Origin: CAMPJU01 sp046566095
GTDB taxonomy: Bacteria > Pseudomonadota > Gammaproteobacteria > Xanthomonadales > Xanthomonadaceae
DNA length: 9,432 nucleotides
Assembly: GCA_046566095.1 (NCBI GenBank)
Contig: JBKHXI010000202.1
Coordinates: forward strand, 1 to 9,432
Direction of reading: 5' to 3'
Shown here: in pieces, positions 1 through 6,541 of the stretch
Layout: each line of letters starts with the position of its first letter
Position numbering within the stretch: position 1 is the stretch's first letter
Program-made: the position numbers and the translations under genes
The notes under the pieces: model-generated
The model's database searches: none
What the model was told of the DNA's origin: nothing
Seen by the model: only the letters and a program-made list of their open reading frames with translations

Positions 1-1993
1 GCAGCAGCACGGTGGCGGTGCGGCGCCACGAGCGCAGGGCCAGGCGCACGGTCGCCGCCAGCAGCAGCGCGGCCAGGGCCAGCGCCGCCAGCACCCGCTC
101 GCGATAGGCCGCCACCAGCGATTCGGAAGCCTGCTTGAGGTCTAGCAGCTGCGCGCCGGCGCCCGCCGCGGCGCGCTCGACCGCGGCGACGTCGCGCAGG
201 CCGCGCAGCGAGACCAGCGCCACCGCACCGTCGTCGCGCCGAAGCAGCAGCGACGCGACGCTGGCGGCCAGCGGCGTGCCGGCAAGGTCGTCCGGCCGCA
301 GCGGCGCCGCATCGCGCGCCGTCGCCACGTCCTCGAGGAAGGGCGCGAAGACGTCGCCGCGCAGCGGATTGCCTGCCAGCGCCTCGTCGAGCGCGGCCTG
401 CAGCGCCGGCCGGTCGGGCAGCCGCTGCTGGCGCGCGCGCTGGGTGGCGACGCTGGGCAGGTACTGCGCGGCGAGCTCGTAGCCGTCGAGCGCGCCGTCG
501 CCGACCAGCGCGTCGAGCGCCGGCCGCAGCCGTTCGGAGGCCTGCAGCGCCGCTTCCGCGTCCGCGCCCGCGACCGTGAGCAGGTAGCGCGCATCAGGCA
601 CGCCCAGTTCCGCGCGCAGCGCCGCGTCCTGCACCAGCGACTGCTCGGGCACCGGGGTCAGCCGCGACAGGTCGTTCTGCCAGAAACCGCCCGGCGCCAG
701 CGCGATCGCCGCCAGCGCCGCGAGCGCCAGCAGCGCCAGCCCGCGCCGCGGACGCGGCAGGCGCTCGATCCGCTGCCAGGCCCGCTGCAGCACGGCCGAG
801 TCCGCGGCGTCGCGCGCCGGCTGCGGCGGCAGCACCGCGGGCAGCGCGAAGCGCGTGGCCAGCGCCGCCACCGCCAGCCCGGCGATGGTGAACACCGCCA
901 GCTGCTGCAGGCCCTCGACCCCGGCGGCGAAGAAGGTCAGGTAAGCGATGCAGGTCGACAGCACCCCGGTGGACAGGGTCGGCCACAGGCCGCGCACCGT
1001 CTGCCAGGGCGAGGCCCCGGGATGGCGGTGGCTGAGCAGGTGCGCCGGATAGTCCTGGGCAACCCCGATCAGGGTGAAGCCGAAGGCCAGGGTGATGCCG
1101 TGCACGCTGCCGAATGCGGCGGTCACCGCCGCCAGCCCGGCCAGCGCGGCGCTGGCCAGCGGCAGCGCGCCGAGCAGGGGCGCGGCCGGGCTGCGGTAGG
1201 CCAGGCCCATCAGCAGTACCAGGAAGATCGAGCCGGCGATGCCGATCCGGGACGCCTCGCGCTGGGTGCGGGCGGAGATGTCGACCGAGAACGCGCCCGG
1301 GCCGCTGGCCAGCAGGGTCCCGGGGCCGTCGCCGCGCACCGCCGCGTATTCGGCATCGAGCGCGGCCATCGTCGCCTGCTGGCCGCGCGGGTCGAAGCCG
1401 GCGGCGCGGGTCTCGACCACCAGCAGCGCGCGCGCGCCGGCGCGGTCGAACCAGACGCCATGCAGGCGCTGCGGCGCGCGCGCCGGTTCCCAGGACTCGG
1501 CCAGGCGCAGGGTTTCCAGGGTCGGGTCGGCGGGAATCAGCGGTTCGAGCAGGCCGGCCGCCGGCGAGGCCAGGTCCTGCACCCGCGCCTGCAGCTGCGC
1601 GGCCAGGAACGCCGCGTCGTAGCGGTGTTGGTCCAGGGTCGGCGACAGCAGGTAGCGATAGGGGCGCAGGCGCTCGGGAATGGCCTCCAGTCCCGTCTCG
1701 CCACCGTTGGCCACCGCCGCGAACTCGGGCCGTGCCGCCAGCCGCTCGCGCAGCTGCCGCGATTGCGCGGCCAGCACCTCGGGCGGCGCATCCGACAGCG
1801 CCAGCATCAGCACCCGCGCGCCGGGGCCTTCGCCGAGTTCGTCGACCAGCAGCGCCTGCGCCGGCGTGCGCGGATCCGGGAGGAAACGGCGCAGGTCGCC
1901 GCTGAGTTCCAGCCGCTGCGCGACCTGCCAGCCGGCCAGCAGCAACGCCGCCAGCCACACCAGGACCAGCCCCGCCCGCGCCGCAGGCCGCAT
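1..1993 (-). CDS. MMPL/RND-type exporter of the aryl-polyene cluster (3' end outside window)
   Basis: Predicted inner-membrane exporter of the MMPL branch of the RND superfamily (COG4258-like), which in aryl-polyene/xanthomonadin loci is thought to move the lipid-linked pigment towards the outer membrane. 664 residues are visible and the C-terminus is cut by the window edge; relatives are usually somewhat under 800 aa, so roughly the last 100 residues, with the final membrane helices, are missing. In order: TM1 (about 7-22), an ELSGDLRRFLPDP motif typical of the family (29-41), a periplasmic domain to about 245, a bundle of helices (about 251-385) containing GFTLIGVAQDYPAHLL (305-320), another helix (417-433), a second periplasmic domain (about 434-632) and the start of the second bundle (634-650). 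The ATG lies 3 bp after the stop of the LolA-like gene, so the two are probably translationally coupled. The frame stays open to base 1. Function is inferred from family and context. Confidence 0.9.
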   Translation of the reverse strand, partial: MRPAARAGLVLVWLAALLLAGWQVAQRLELSGDLRRFLPDPRTPAQALLVDELGEGPGARVLMLALSDAPPEVLAAQSRQLRERLAARPEFAAVANGGETGLEAIPERLRPYRYLLSPTLDQHRYDAAFLAAQLQARVQDLASPAAGLLEPLIPADPTLETLRLAESWEPARAPQRLHGVWFDRAGARALLVVETRAAGFDPRGQQATMAALDAEYAAVRGDGPGTLLASGPGAFSVDISARTQREASRIGIAGSIFLVLLMGLAYRSPAAPLLGALPLASAALAGLAAVTAAFGSVHGITLAFGFTLIGVAQDYPAHLLSHRHPGASPWQTVRGLWPTLSTGVLSTCIAYLTFFAAGVEGLQQLAVFTIAGLAVAALATRFALPAVLPPQPARDAADSAVLQRAWQRIERLPRPRRGLALLALAALAAIALAPGGFWQNDLSRLTPVPEQSLVQDAALRAELGVPDARYLLTVAGADAEAALQASERLRPALDALVGDGALDGYELAAQYLPSVATQRARQQRLPDRPALQAALDEALAGNPLRGDVFAPFLEDVATARDAAPLRPDDLAGTPLAASVASLLLRRDDGAVALVSLRGLRDVAAVERAAAGAGAQLLDLKQASESLVAAYRERVLAALALAALLLAATVRLALRSWRRTATVLL

Positions 1994-1996
1994 CGC

Positions 1997-2713
1997 TCAG
2001 GCCGCGGGCTGGCGGCAGAGCGCGGCCAGCGCCGCGGCGTCGTCCACCCCGGCGGCCGCCTGCGCCGCCCGCGCCACCAGGGTGCGCTGCGGCTCGCCCT
2101 GTACCGGGCGGGTCTCGATGCAGCGCAGTTCGGCGCCGCCCCCGTGCAGCACGATCGCCTGCAGCTTCGCGGCCAGCGCCGGGTCGGTCGGGGTCAGGCG
2201 CAGGGTCCAGGCCCGGGTGCTGCCCTCGGTCGCGATCCGGTAATGGCGCTCGATGGCGGCGCGGTCGCCGGCCAGCAGCGCGCCGAATCCGGCCTGCAGC
2301 CCGGCCAGCTCCGGCGCGCGCGACAGCGCGAAGCGCCGCGGCGACTGGCCGGCGCGCGCGATCTCGATGCTGCCGCCGCGGATGGTCGTGGTCTCGGCGT
2401 ACGGCGCCTGCACTTGGCGCACCAGGGTGCCCTCGTCGGGGCGCAGGTACTCGCCGCTGACCCGCAGCGGCGCCTTCAGCAGCGCCGAGCCGCGCAGCTC
2501 GACGAAGGGCGTGCGGGTCGGCGCCGGCCGCGCCAGGCGCTGCAGGATCCAGGCGGCGTCGACCGGCGCCGGCTCAGCCGCCAGGCAGGGCAGCGCCAGC
2601 GCCCACGCGGCGGCCAGCAGCCACCATGCCGGGCGCCGGGCCCGCGGCCGGACGCGGTCCGGCGCCGGCGCCGGCATCGTCGAGGGGGCTTGCTTGGCGG
2701 GCATCGTCGGCAT
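1997..2713 (-). CDS. LolA-like periplasmic carrier protein
   Basis: Resembles the LolA-related outer-membrane lipoprotein carrier-like proteins found next to the MMPL exporter in aryl-polyene clusters; it probably shuttles a lipidic intermediate through the periplasm. From the 2713 start it is 238 aa. An Arg-rich stretch (20-27) precedes a hydrophobic core (about 29-45, WWLLAAAWALALPCLAA) with likely signal-peptidase cleavage before EPAP near residue 47. The Cys in LPC lacks a proper lipobox, so a soluble periplasmic protein is more likely than a lipoprotein. The mature part contains the LolA-like stretch FVELRGSALLKAPLRVSGEY (70-89). The start is uncertain: ATGs at 2713, 2704 and 2677 all precede the signal sequence, and GGGA lies 8 nt before the 2704 ATG. 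All overlap the acyltransferase frame by 104 to 140 bp. Assignment rests on size, export signal and position. Confidence 0.8.
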   Translation of the reverse strand: MPTMPAKQAPSTMPAPAPDRVRPRARRPAWWLLAAAWALALPCLAAEPAPVDAAWILQRLARPAPTRTPFVELRGSALLKAPLRVSGEYLRPDEGTLVRQVQAPYAETTTIRGGSIEIARAGQSPRRFALSRAPELAGLQAGFGALLAGDRAAIERHYRIATEGSTRAWTLRLTPTDPALAAKLQAIVLHGGGAELRCIETRPVQGEPQRTLVARAAQAAAGVDDAAALAALCRQPAA

Positions 2714-3680
2714 CCCAGAAGTCGTAGAAGTTGAACCAGTTGTAGGGCGCGGCGCGCACCCGATCTTCGAGCCTGGCGACGTAACCTGCGATGAGCGCCG
2801 GGATGGCGCGCGCGCGCTCGCCGCGCGCCAGGCGCAGGCCCTCCGGCGCGAACGGCTCGAACGCCAGCTGGTAGCGGTTGCCGCCGCGGTACAGACCGAA
2901 GGCCAGCAGCACCGGCACCTGCAGCACCGCGGCGATCTGCCAGGGCGCGAGCGGCCACGGCGCCTCGCGGCCGAGGAAGGGCACCCGCACCGCGCCGCCG
3001 CCCGGGTGCACCCGGTCGACCAGCAGCGCGACCATCGCGCCCTGCGCGACCGCCTGCTGGATCGCCAGCATGATCGCCGGCCCGTCCTGGCCGGCGTCGA
3101 TCACCGAGGCGGCCAGCTCCGGGTCCAGTTCCTCCAGCAGCCGGGTCAGCGCCGGGTTGTGGCCGCGGTCGAGCACCACCCGCAGCGGCACTTCCGGGCG
3201 CGCGCGCTTGAGCACGCGCAGCACCTCGAAGCTGCCCAGGTGCGAGCCGAACAGCAGCAGGCCCCGGCCGCGGTCGATCGCCGCGTGCAGCGCGTCCAGC
3301 CCGGACACGCGGATGTCGAAGCGGCCGTCGTCGAAGCGGGCCTCGTCGGAGCGGCCCTGCGCGCGGCCCGCCCCGGCGCGCTGGCCCGGGGTGCGTCCGC
3401 CGCGGCGGTCGCCCAGCAGGAACAGCCGGTCGAGGATGGTCGCGGCGAAGCAGTGGATGTGGCGGGCGACGTCGGCCAGGGTCGCCGGGCGACCGAGCGC
3501 GCGCGTCAGGTAGGCGCGCGAGGCGCGCCGCTCCGGGCCGCGCCGCAGCAGGAAGTAGAGCGTGATCGGATACAGGCAGGCGCGCGCCAGCGGCCGGCCG
3601 CCGCGCAGGCCGATGCCGCGGATCAGCCGGATCGCGAAGACGCCGCCGCCCTCCGGGCGCGCTTTCCAGTGCGCGCTCAC
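2574..3680 (-). CDS. LpxL/HtrB-family acyltransferase of the aryl-polyene cluster
   Basis: Inner-membrane acyltransferase related to lipid A lauroyl/myristoyl transferases (LpxL/HtrB, LPLAT fold). In aryl-polyene loci it is thought to help attach the polyene or a fatty acyl chain to the lipid anchor. The start is a GTG at 3678-3680, giving MSAHWKARPEGGG, a typical N-terminus for this subgroup; no ATG lies nearby. A membrane-proximal hydrophobic segment (about 30-46) is followed by the catalytic HX4E motif in GSHLGSFE (His147, Glu152), VDRVHPGG (221-228) and the family-typical ending NWFNFYDFW (314-322). Two oddities: a Gly/Arg-rich stretch at 91-114 that looks inserted before RFDDGRFDIRV, and a 46-residue low-complexity tail after FYDFW that overlaps the LolA-like gene out of frame. 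The real functional end is probably close to residue 322. It follows the dehydratase after 46 bp. It is unlikely to be the cell's main lipid A enzyme given its pigment-cluster setting. Confidence 0.87.
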   Translation of the reverse strand: MSAHWKARPEGGGVFAIRLIRGIGLRGGRPLARACLYPITLYFLLRRGPERRASRAYLTRALGRPATLADVARHIHCFAATILDRLFLLGDRRGGRTPGQRAGAGRAQGRSDEARFDDGRFDIRVSGLDALHAAIDRGRGLLLFGSHLGSFEVLRVLKRARPEVPLRVVLDRGHNPALTRLLEELDPELAASVIDAGQDGPAIMLAIQQAVAQGAMVALLVDRVHPGGGAVRVPFLGREAPWPLAPWQIAAVLQVPVLLAFGLYRGGNRYQLAFEPFAPEGLRLARGERARAIPALIAGYVARLEDRVRAAPYNWFNFYDFWDADDARQASPLDDAGAGAGPRPAAGPAPGMVAAGRRVGAGAALPGG

Positions 3681-3726
3681 GGCAGCGCGCCCGTGCCGGC
3701 GGCGGCGGGCGGATGCCGGCCGGCGC

Positions 3727-4038
3727 TCATGCCGCCTCCCCGGGCGTGCCCGCCGCGATTTCGCCGGCGGCCAGCAGCTCGTCGCCGCGCAGTACCCGGA
3801 AGCGCCAGCGGCCCGCGCCGCCGGGCACCGGTTCCAGCGCGACCTCGGCCGGTTCGCCCGGCAGCAGCGGCCGCGCGAACTTCACCTGCGGCAGCCGCAG
3901 CGGCGCCTGCGGCGCCCCGGCCCCGGCTGCTTCCAGCGCCTCGAGCACGCGCTCGAGCAGCACCACCCCGGGCACCACCGGCCGTCCCGGGAAGTGCCCG
4001 GGCAGGCAGGGATGGTCGGGCGGGATGCGGAACTTCAT
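3727..4038 (-). CDS. Hot-dog 3-hydroxyacyl-ACP dehydratase (ApeI/ApeP/FabZ-like)
   Basis: Small 103-aa single hot-dog protein that should dehydrate 3-hydroxyacyl-ACP intermediates so that the growing chain gains conjugated double bonds. The N-terminal half carries the FabZ signature: HFPGRPVVPGVVLLERV (15-31). His15 and Glu29 are 14 residues apart, the same spacing as the catalytic His and Glu of FabZ. The ATG giving MKFRIPPDH was chosen because the motif then sits at the usual distance from the N-terminus. The frame is open further upstream (to 4593), but that extension is Ala/Pro-rich low complexity lying inside the membrane-protein gene. A 56-bp gap separates it from the preceding gene, and no clear Shine-Dalgarno sequence is visible. 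Known aryl-polyene systems use two dehydratase-like subunits that pair (ApeI and ApeP); only one is present here, so a partner may lie outside the window. Confidence 0.88.
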   Translation of the reverse strand: MKFRIPPDHPCLPGHFPGRPVVPGVVLLERVLEALEAAGAGAPQAPLRLPQVKFARPLLPGEPAEVALEPVPGGAGRWRFRVLRGDELLAAGEIAAGTPGEAA

Positions 4039-4094
4039 GGCGTGCGGCGCGCGGCGACCGGGGTCCGGCCCACAGGATACCGGCGCCGCCGCGC

Positions 4095-4790
4095 TCAGCG
4101 CAGCGCGTCGCGCCAGAACCCCGGGCCGAGCGCGGCCAGCCTGCGCAGGAAGTCGGGCAGGTCGCGGTAGGGGCGCTGCGGGAAGCGGCGCCTGCGCCAG
4201 GCGTACTCGCCCAGGAAGAATCCGGCGACCACCGCGTACACCAGCAGGTTCGCGAACAGCGAGCCGTGCGCCGCCGGCACCGCCAGCGGCGGTTGCAGGC
4301 CCAGGCGCGCCAGCAGCCCGCCCGGCACCGAGAACAGGGCCAGGGCCAGGTTCGCCAGGCCCAGGCCCGCCAGCAGCAGCGCCCAGGCCGCGGTCAGCCC
4401 GCGGGTGTAGCGGCGCAGCGCCGGCGCCAGGTCGGCGGGCGCGGATCCGTACAGCGGCGCCACGATCCGGGTAATCAGCGGCACCCGGCCGGGCAGCAGG
4501 CTGCGCGCGAACAGCCAGGCCGCCAGGCCGAGGAACAGCACCGGCGGCAGCAGCAGCGGCAGCGTGGGGTGGGCGCTGCGCGCCAGCGCCCACAGCAGCG
4601 CCACGCAGGCCGCGAGCGCGGCCCAGGCCCAGGCGCGCGGCCGCAGCAGCGGGCCGAGCAGCACGATCAGGGCGATGTCGCCCAGCGCCAGCGCCGCCAG
4701 CAGGCCGTCGCCGCGGGCGTTGGCCGCATGCGCCAGCCAGGGATAGGCGACGGCCAGCCCGACGCGCAGCGCGACCGCCGCGCGTTCCAT
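4095..4790 (-). CDS. COG4648-type multi-pass membrane protein of the aryl-polyene cluster
   Basis: 231-aa integral inner-membrane protein of no established biochemical function, recognised as the COG4648-type protein that regularly sits between an acyl carrier protein and other genes in aryl-polyene clusters. Hydrophobic segments lie at about 4-20, 27-50, 54-71, 76-98, 132-154 and 177-196, suggesting about six helices. Conserved-looking polar stretches are FARSLLPGRVPLITRI (94-109), RYTRGLTAAWA (127-137) and FLGEYAWRRRRFP (192-204), the last marking a positively charged cytoplasmic edge. Its ATG begins one base after the stop of the acyl carrier protein, which argues for coupled translation. 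A role in anchoring the biosynthetic enzymes or handling the lipid-linked product at the membrane is only inference from context. Confidence 0.85.
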   Translation of the reverse strand: MERAAVALRVGLAVAYPWLAHAANARGDGLLAALALGDIALIVLLGPLLRPRAWAWAALAACVALLWALARSAHPTLPLLLPPVLFLGLAAWLFARSLLPGRVPLITRIVAPLYGSAPADLAPALRRYTRGLTAAWALLLAGLGLANLALALFSVPGGLLARLGLQPPLAVPAAHGSLFANLLVYAVVAGFFLGEYAWRRRRFPQRPYRDLPDFLRRLAALGPGFWRDALR

Positions 4791-4791
4791 C

Positions 4792-5064
4792 TCAGGCCGT
4801 GGTCTTGTGCTGCTCGATATGCGCCGACAGCGCGCGCAGCGAGGCGAAGATCGCGCGGTTCTCGCCGCTGTCCGAGCGCAGCTGGAAGCCGTAGCGCCCG
4901 CTCACCGCCAGCGCCAGCTCGAGCGCGTCGATCGAGTCCAGGCCCAGGCCCTCGCCGAACAGCGGCGCCTCCGGGTCGATCGCGCCGGGCTCGACCCCGT
5001 CCAGGTTGAGGCTGTCGACCAGCAGTTCGGCCAGTTCGCGTTCGGCGGGCGTCTGTTCAGCCAT
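4792..5064 (-). CDS. Acyl carrier protein of the aryl-polyene/xanthomonadin cluster
   Basis: 90-aa acidic acyl carrier protein that would carry the aryl starter and growing polyene as a thioester on phosphopantetheine. The attachment motif is GLGLDSIDALEL (39-50), with Ser44 as the modified residue; helix I is ELAELLVDSLNLDGV (10-24). The start MAEQTPAERE gives a normal family length. An upstream in-frame ATG at 5124 would add 20 residues of unlikely sequence and run across the divergent promoter gap, so it was rejected. A GGGGAA stretch lies about 12 nt before the ATG, a weak or distant ribosome site. It is the first gene of the minus-strand operon. In Xanthomonas the equivalent role, accepting 3-hydroxybenzoate, is played by XanC; orthology is plausible but not shown here. 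Confidence 0.92.
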   Translation of the reverse strand: MAEQTPAERELAELLVDSLNLDGVEPGAIDPEAPLFGEGLGLDSIDALELALAVSGRYGFQLRSDSGENRAIFASLRALSAHIEQHKTTA

Positions 5065-5103
5065 CGGATCGTGTGTTCCCCGGATCAGGCCCGCCACGAT
5101 CCG
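5065..5103. promoter_or_regulatory. 9-bp inverted repeat in the divergent promoter gap (possible operator or 5'UTR hairpin)
   Basis: CGGATCGTG (5065-5073) is repeated exactly in inverted orientation as CACGATCCG (5095-5103), with a 21-bp spacer and half-site centres 30 bp apart, close to three helical turns. A third CGGATC lies at 5081-5086. The left half-site touches the start codon of the acyl carrier protein. The right half-site overlaps a weak candidate minus-strand -10 (GATCGT, 5101 to 5096), which has TTGCGC (5124 to 5119) 17 bp upstream. It could be an operator for the pigment operon, or it could fold in the leader mRNA with the GGGGAA stretch in the loop. Only the symmetry is seen; both roles are inference. 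Confidence 0.45.
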
Positions 5104-5155
5104 GCATCGCGCGCCGTCGCGCAACCGGCGGCGGGCTGCCGGCGCGCGCGGCCGC

Positions 5156-5161
5156 TATCAT
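5156..5161 (+). promoter_or_regulatory. Candidate -10 element for the halogenase gene, placed for a leaderless transcript
   Basis: TATCAT stands out in otherwise nearly pure G/C surroundings. Its 3' edge is six bases from the ATG of the halogenase gene, so transcription would begin at or within a base of the start codon. No Shine-Dalgarno sequence precedes that ATG, which fits a leaderless mRNA. No convincing -35 is visible at 16-18 bp upstream. Confidence 0.5.
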
Positions 5162-5167
5162 CCGCGG

Positions 5168-6541
5168 ATGCCCGAAGCCCTGCCAGCGCGCGCGTCCGCG
5201 GCCCCCGCCCCGCCTGCCGCGGGCCGGCGGCTGGAGGCCGACGTGGCGGTGGTCGGCGGCGGGCCGGCGGGAAGCACGGCCGCGACCCTGCTGGCGCGCC
5301 GCGGCTGGCGGGTGGTGCTGCTGGAGAAGGAGGCGCACCCGCGCTTCCACATCGGCGAGTCGCTGCTGCCGATGAACCTGCCGATCCTCGAGCGCCTCGG
5401 CGTGCTGGCGCAGGTGCGCGCCATCGGCACCCGCAAGCACGGCGCCGACTTCCCGCGCGACGACGGCACCTACAGCGTGTTCGAGTTCCGGCGCGCGCTC
5501 GGCGCGCGCGTCGACCACGCCTTCCAGGTGCCGCGCGCCGAGTTCGACCGCGTGCTGTTCGAAAACGCGCGCGCGGCCGGCGTCGACGCGCGCGAGCGCA
5601 CGCGCGCGCTGGCGGTGGACCTGGACGGCGCCGGCGGCCCGCTGCTCCAGGCGCAGGATCCGGACGGGCCGCTGGCGATCCGCGCGCGCATGCTGGTCGA
5701 CGCCAGCGGCCGCGACACCTTCCTCGGCGGCAGGCTGGGCCTGCGCCGGCGCGACCGCCGCCACGGCTCCGCCGCGGTGTTCGGCCATTACCGCGGGGTC
5801 GAACCGCGCCCGGGCGCCCACGCCGGCAACATCAGCATCGTCCGCCATCGCCACGGCTGGATCTGGCTGATCCCGCTGCCCGGCGGCGTGACCAGCGTCG
5901 GCGCGGTGTGCGCGCCCGAACACCTGCAGGCGCGCCGCGGCGACAGCGAGACCTTCCTGCTGCGCACGCTACAGTCCGCCCCCGAGGCCCGGCGCCGGAT
6001 GCGCGGCGCCGAAGCGGTCGCGCCGGTGCAGGCCACCGGCAACTACAGCTACGAATGCGCGCGCATGCACGGCCCCGGCTGGCTGCTGCTGGGCGACGCC
6101 TGGACCTTCATCGACCCGATGTTCTCCTCCGGCGTGTACCTGGCCATGCACGGCGCCCAACGCGCCGCCGCGGCGGTCGACACCGCGCTGCGCGATCCTG
6201 CGCGCGGCCCCGCGGCGATGCGGGCGCTGGAACGGCAGCTGCGCCCGGGCCTGGACGAATTCCGATGGTTCATCCACCGCTTCGCCTCGCCGGCGATGAA
6301 GCGGATGTTCGCGCATCCGCGCAACCTGCTCGGGGTCGAACAGGCGGTGATCGCGATGCTGGCCGGCGACGTGTTCGACAACCGCGCGGTGCGCTGGCGC
6401 CTGCGCCTGTTCCGGGTGCTGTACGCGCTGACGCGGCTGGACCTGGCGGCGCGGGCCCTGGCCGCGCGCCGGCGCCGGCCGGGGCGGCGCGCGCTGCCCG
6501 GCGCGACCCTCGACGGGGCCCCGCGGGAGCCCGCGGCATGA
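5168..6541 (+). CDS. Flavin-dependent halogenase-like FAD protein of the pigment cluster
   Basis: 457-aa cytoplasmic protein of the flavin-dependent halogenase/tryptophan-halogenase-related family. A Rossmann FAD-binding site, VVGGGPAGS (28-36), lies near the N-terminus, followed by FHIGESLLPMN (60-70). Lys90 in GTRKHGADF is at about the place of the catalytic lysine of halogenases. WIWLIP (231-236) matches the WxWxIP motif that separates these enzymes from ordinary monooxygenases. GDAWTFIDPMFSSG (309-322) is the second FAD-contact region. The natural product is probably the halogenated (in Xanthomonas, brominated) aryl polyene; a reduced-flavin supplier would be needed in trans. ATG at 5168 is chosen because Rossmann strand 1 then begins at about residue 22. 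The frame is open back to 5006, but that part runs antisense into the acyl carrier gene. The last bases overlap the next gene by 4 bp (ATGA). An oxidoreductase without halogenation activity remains possible. Confidence 0.9.
   Translation: MPEALPARASAAPAPPAAGRRLEADVAVVGGGPAGSTAATLLARRGWRVVLLEKEAHPRFHIGESLLPMNLPILERLGVLAQVRAIGTRKHGADFPRDDGTYSVFEFRRALGARVDHAFQVPRAEFDRVLFENARAAGVDARERTRALAVDLDGAGGPLLQAQDPDGPLAIRARMLVDASGRDTFLGGRLGLRRRDRRHGSAAVFGHYRGVEPRPGAHAGNISIVRHRHGWIWLIPLPGGVTSVGAVCAPEHLQARRGDSETFLLRTLQSAPEARRRMRGAEAVAPVQATGNYSYECARMHGPGWLLLGDAWTFIDPMFSSGVYLAMHGAQRAAAAVDTALRDPARGPAAMRALERQLRPGLDEFRWFIHRFASPAMKRMFAHPRNLLGVEQAVIAMLAGDVFDNRAVRWRLRLFRVLYALTRLDLAARALAARRRRPGRRALPGATLDGAPREPAA
6521..6536 (+). 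promoter_or_regulatory. Inverted repeat enclosing the xanB2 Shine-Dalgarno sequence
   Basis: CCGCGG (6521-6526) and CCGCGG (6531-6536) flank the four bases GAGC, giving a 6-bp all-G/C stem with a tetraloop. The GGGAG ribosome site (6525-6529), 8 nt before the xanB2 ATG, lies in the stem and loop. Ribosomes finishing the halogenase would melt this stem, so xanB2 translation may depend on translation of the upstream gene. The sequence is seen; the coupling is inferred. Confidence 0.45.

Noticed and set aside
594..1958. A 454-codon minus-strand frame inside the exporter region
   Set aside because: The neighbouring minus-strand frame from 1993 gives a continuous MMPL protein with expected helices and motifs, so this Gly/Ala/Arg-rich frame is a shadow.
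2574..3680. Housekeeping lipid A lauroyl transferase (lpxL)
   Set aside because: The fold and HX4E motif fit the superfamily, but the N-terminus and the gene neighbours match the aryl-polyene subgroup.
4064..4080. Internal promoter before the dehydratase (minus-strand TATCCT)
   Set aside because: The hexamer is a poor match, no -35 is visible, and the surrounding genes are packed as one operon.
3727..4593. A longer 288-aa version of the dehydratase
   Set aside because: The extra 185 residues are Ala/Pro/Gly-rich, lie inside the membrane-protein gene, and would push the FabZ motif far from the N-terminus.
2253..5009. A 918-codon plus-strand open frame running antisense through the pigment operon
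   Set aside because: Its protein is Arg/Ala/Pro/Gln-rich with no domain, and it crosses six well-supported minus-strand genes. Such frames are expected in DNA with almost only G or C at third positions.
5006..5167. N-terminal extension of the halogenase
   Set aside because: The added part is antisense to the acyl carrier protein and rich in Ser/Arg. The ATG at 5168 sits correctly before the FAD-binding fold and just after a -10 element.
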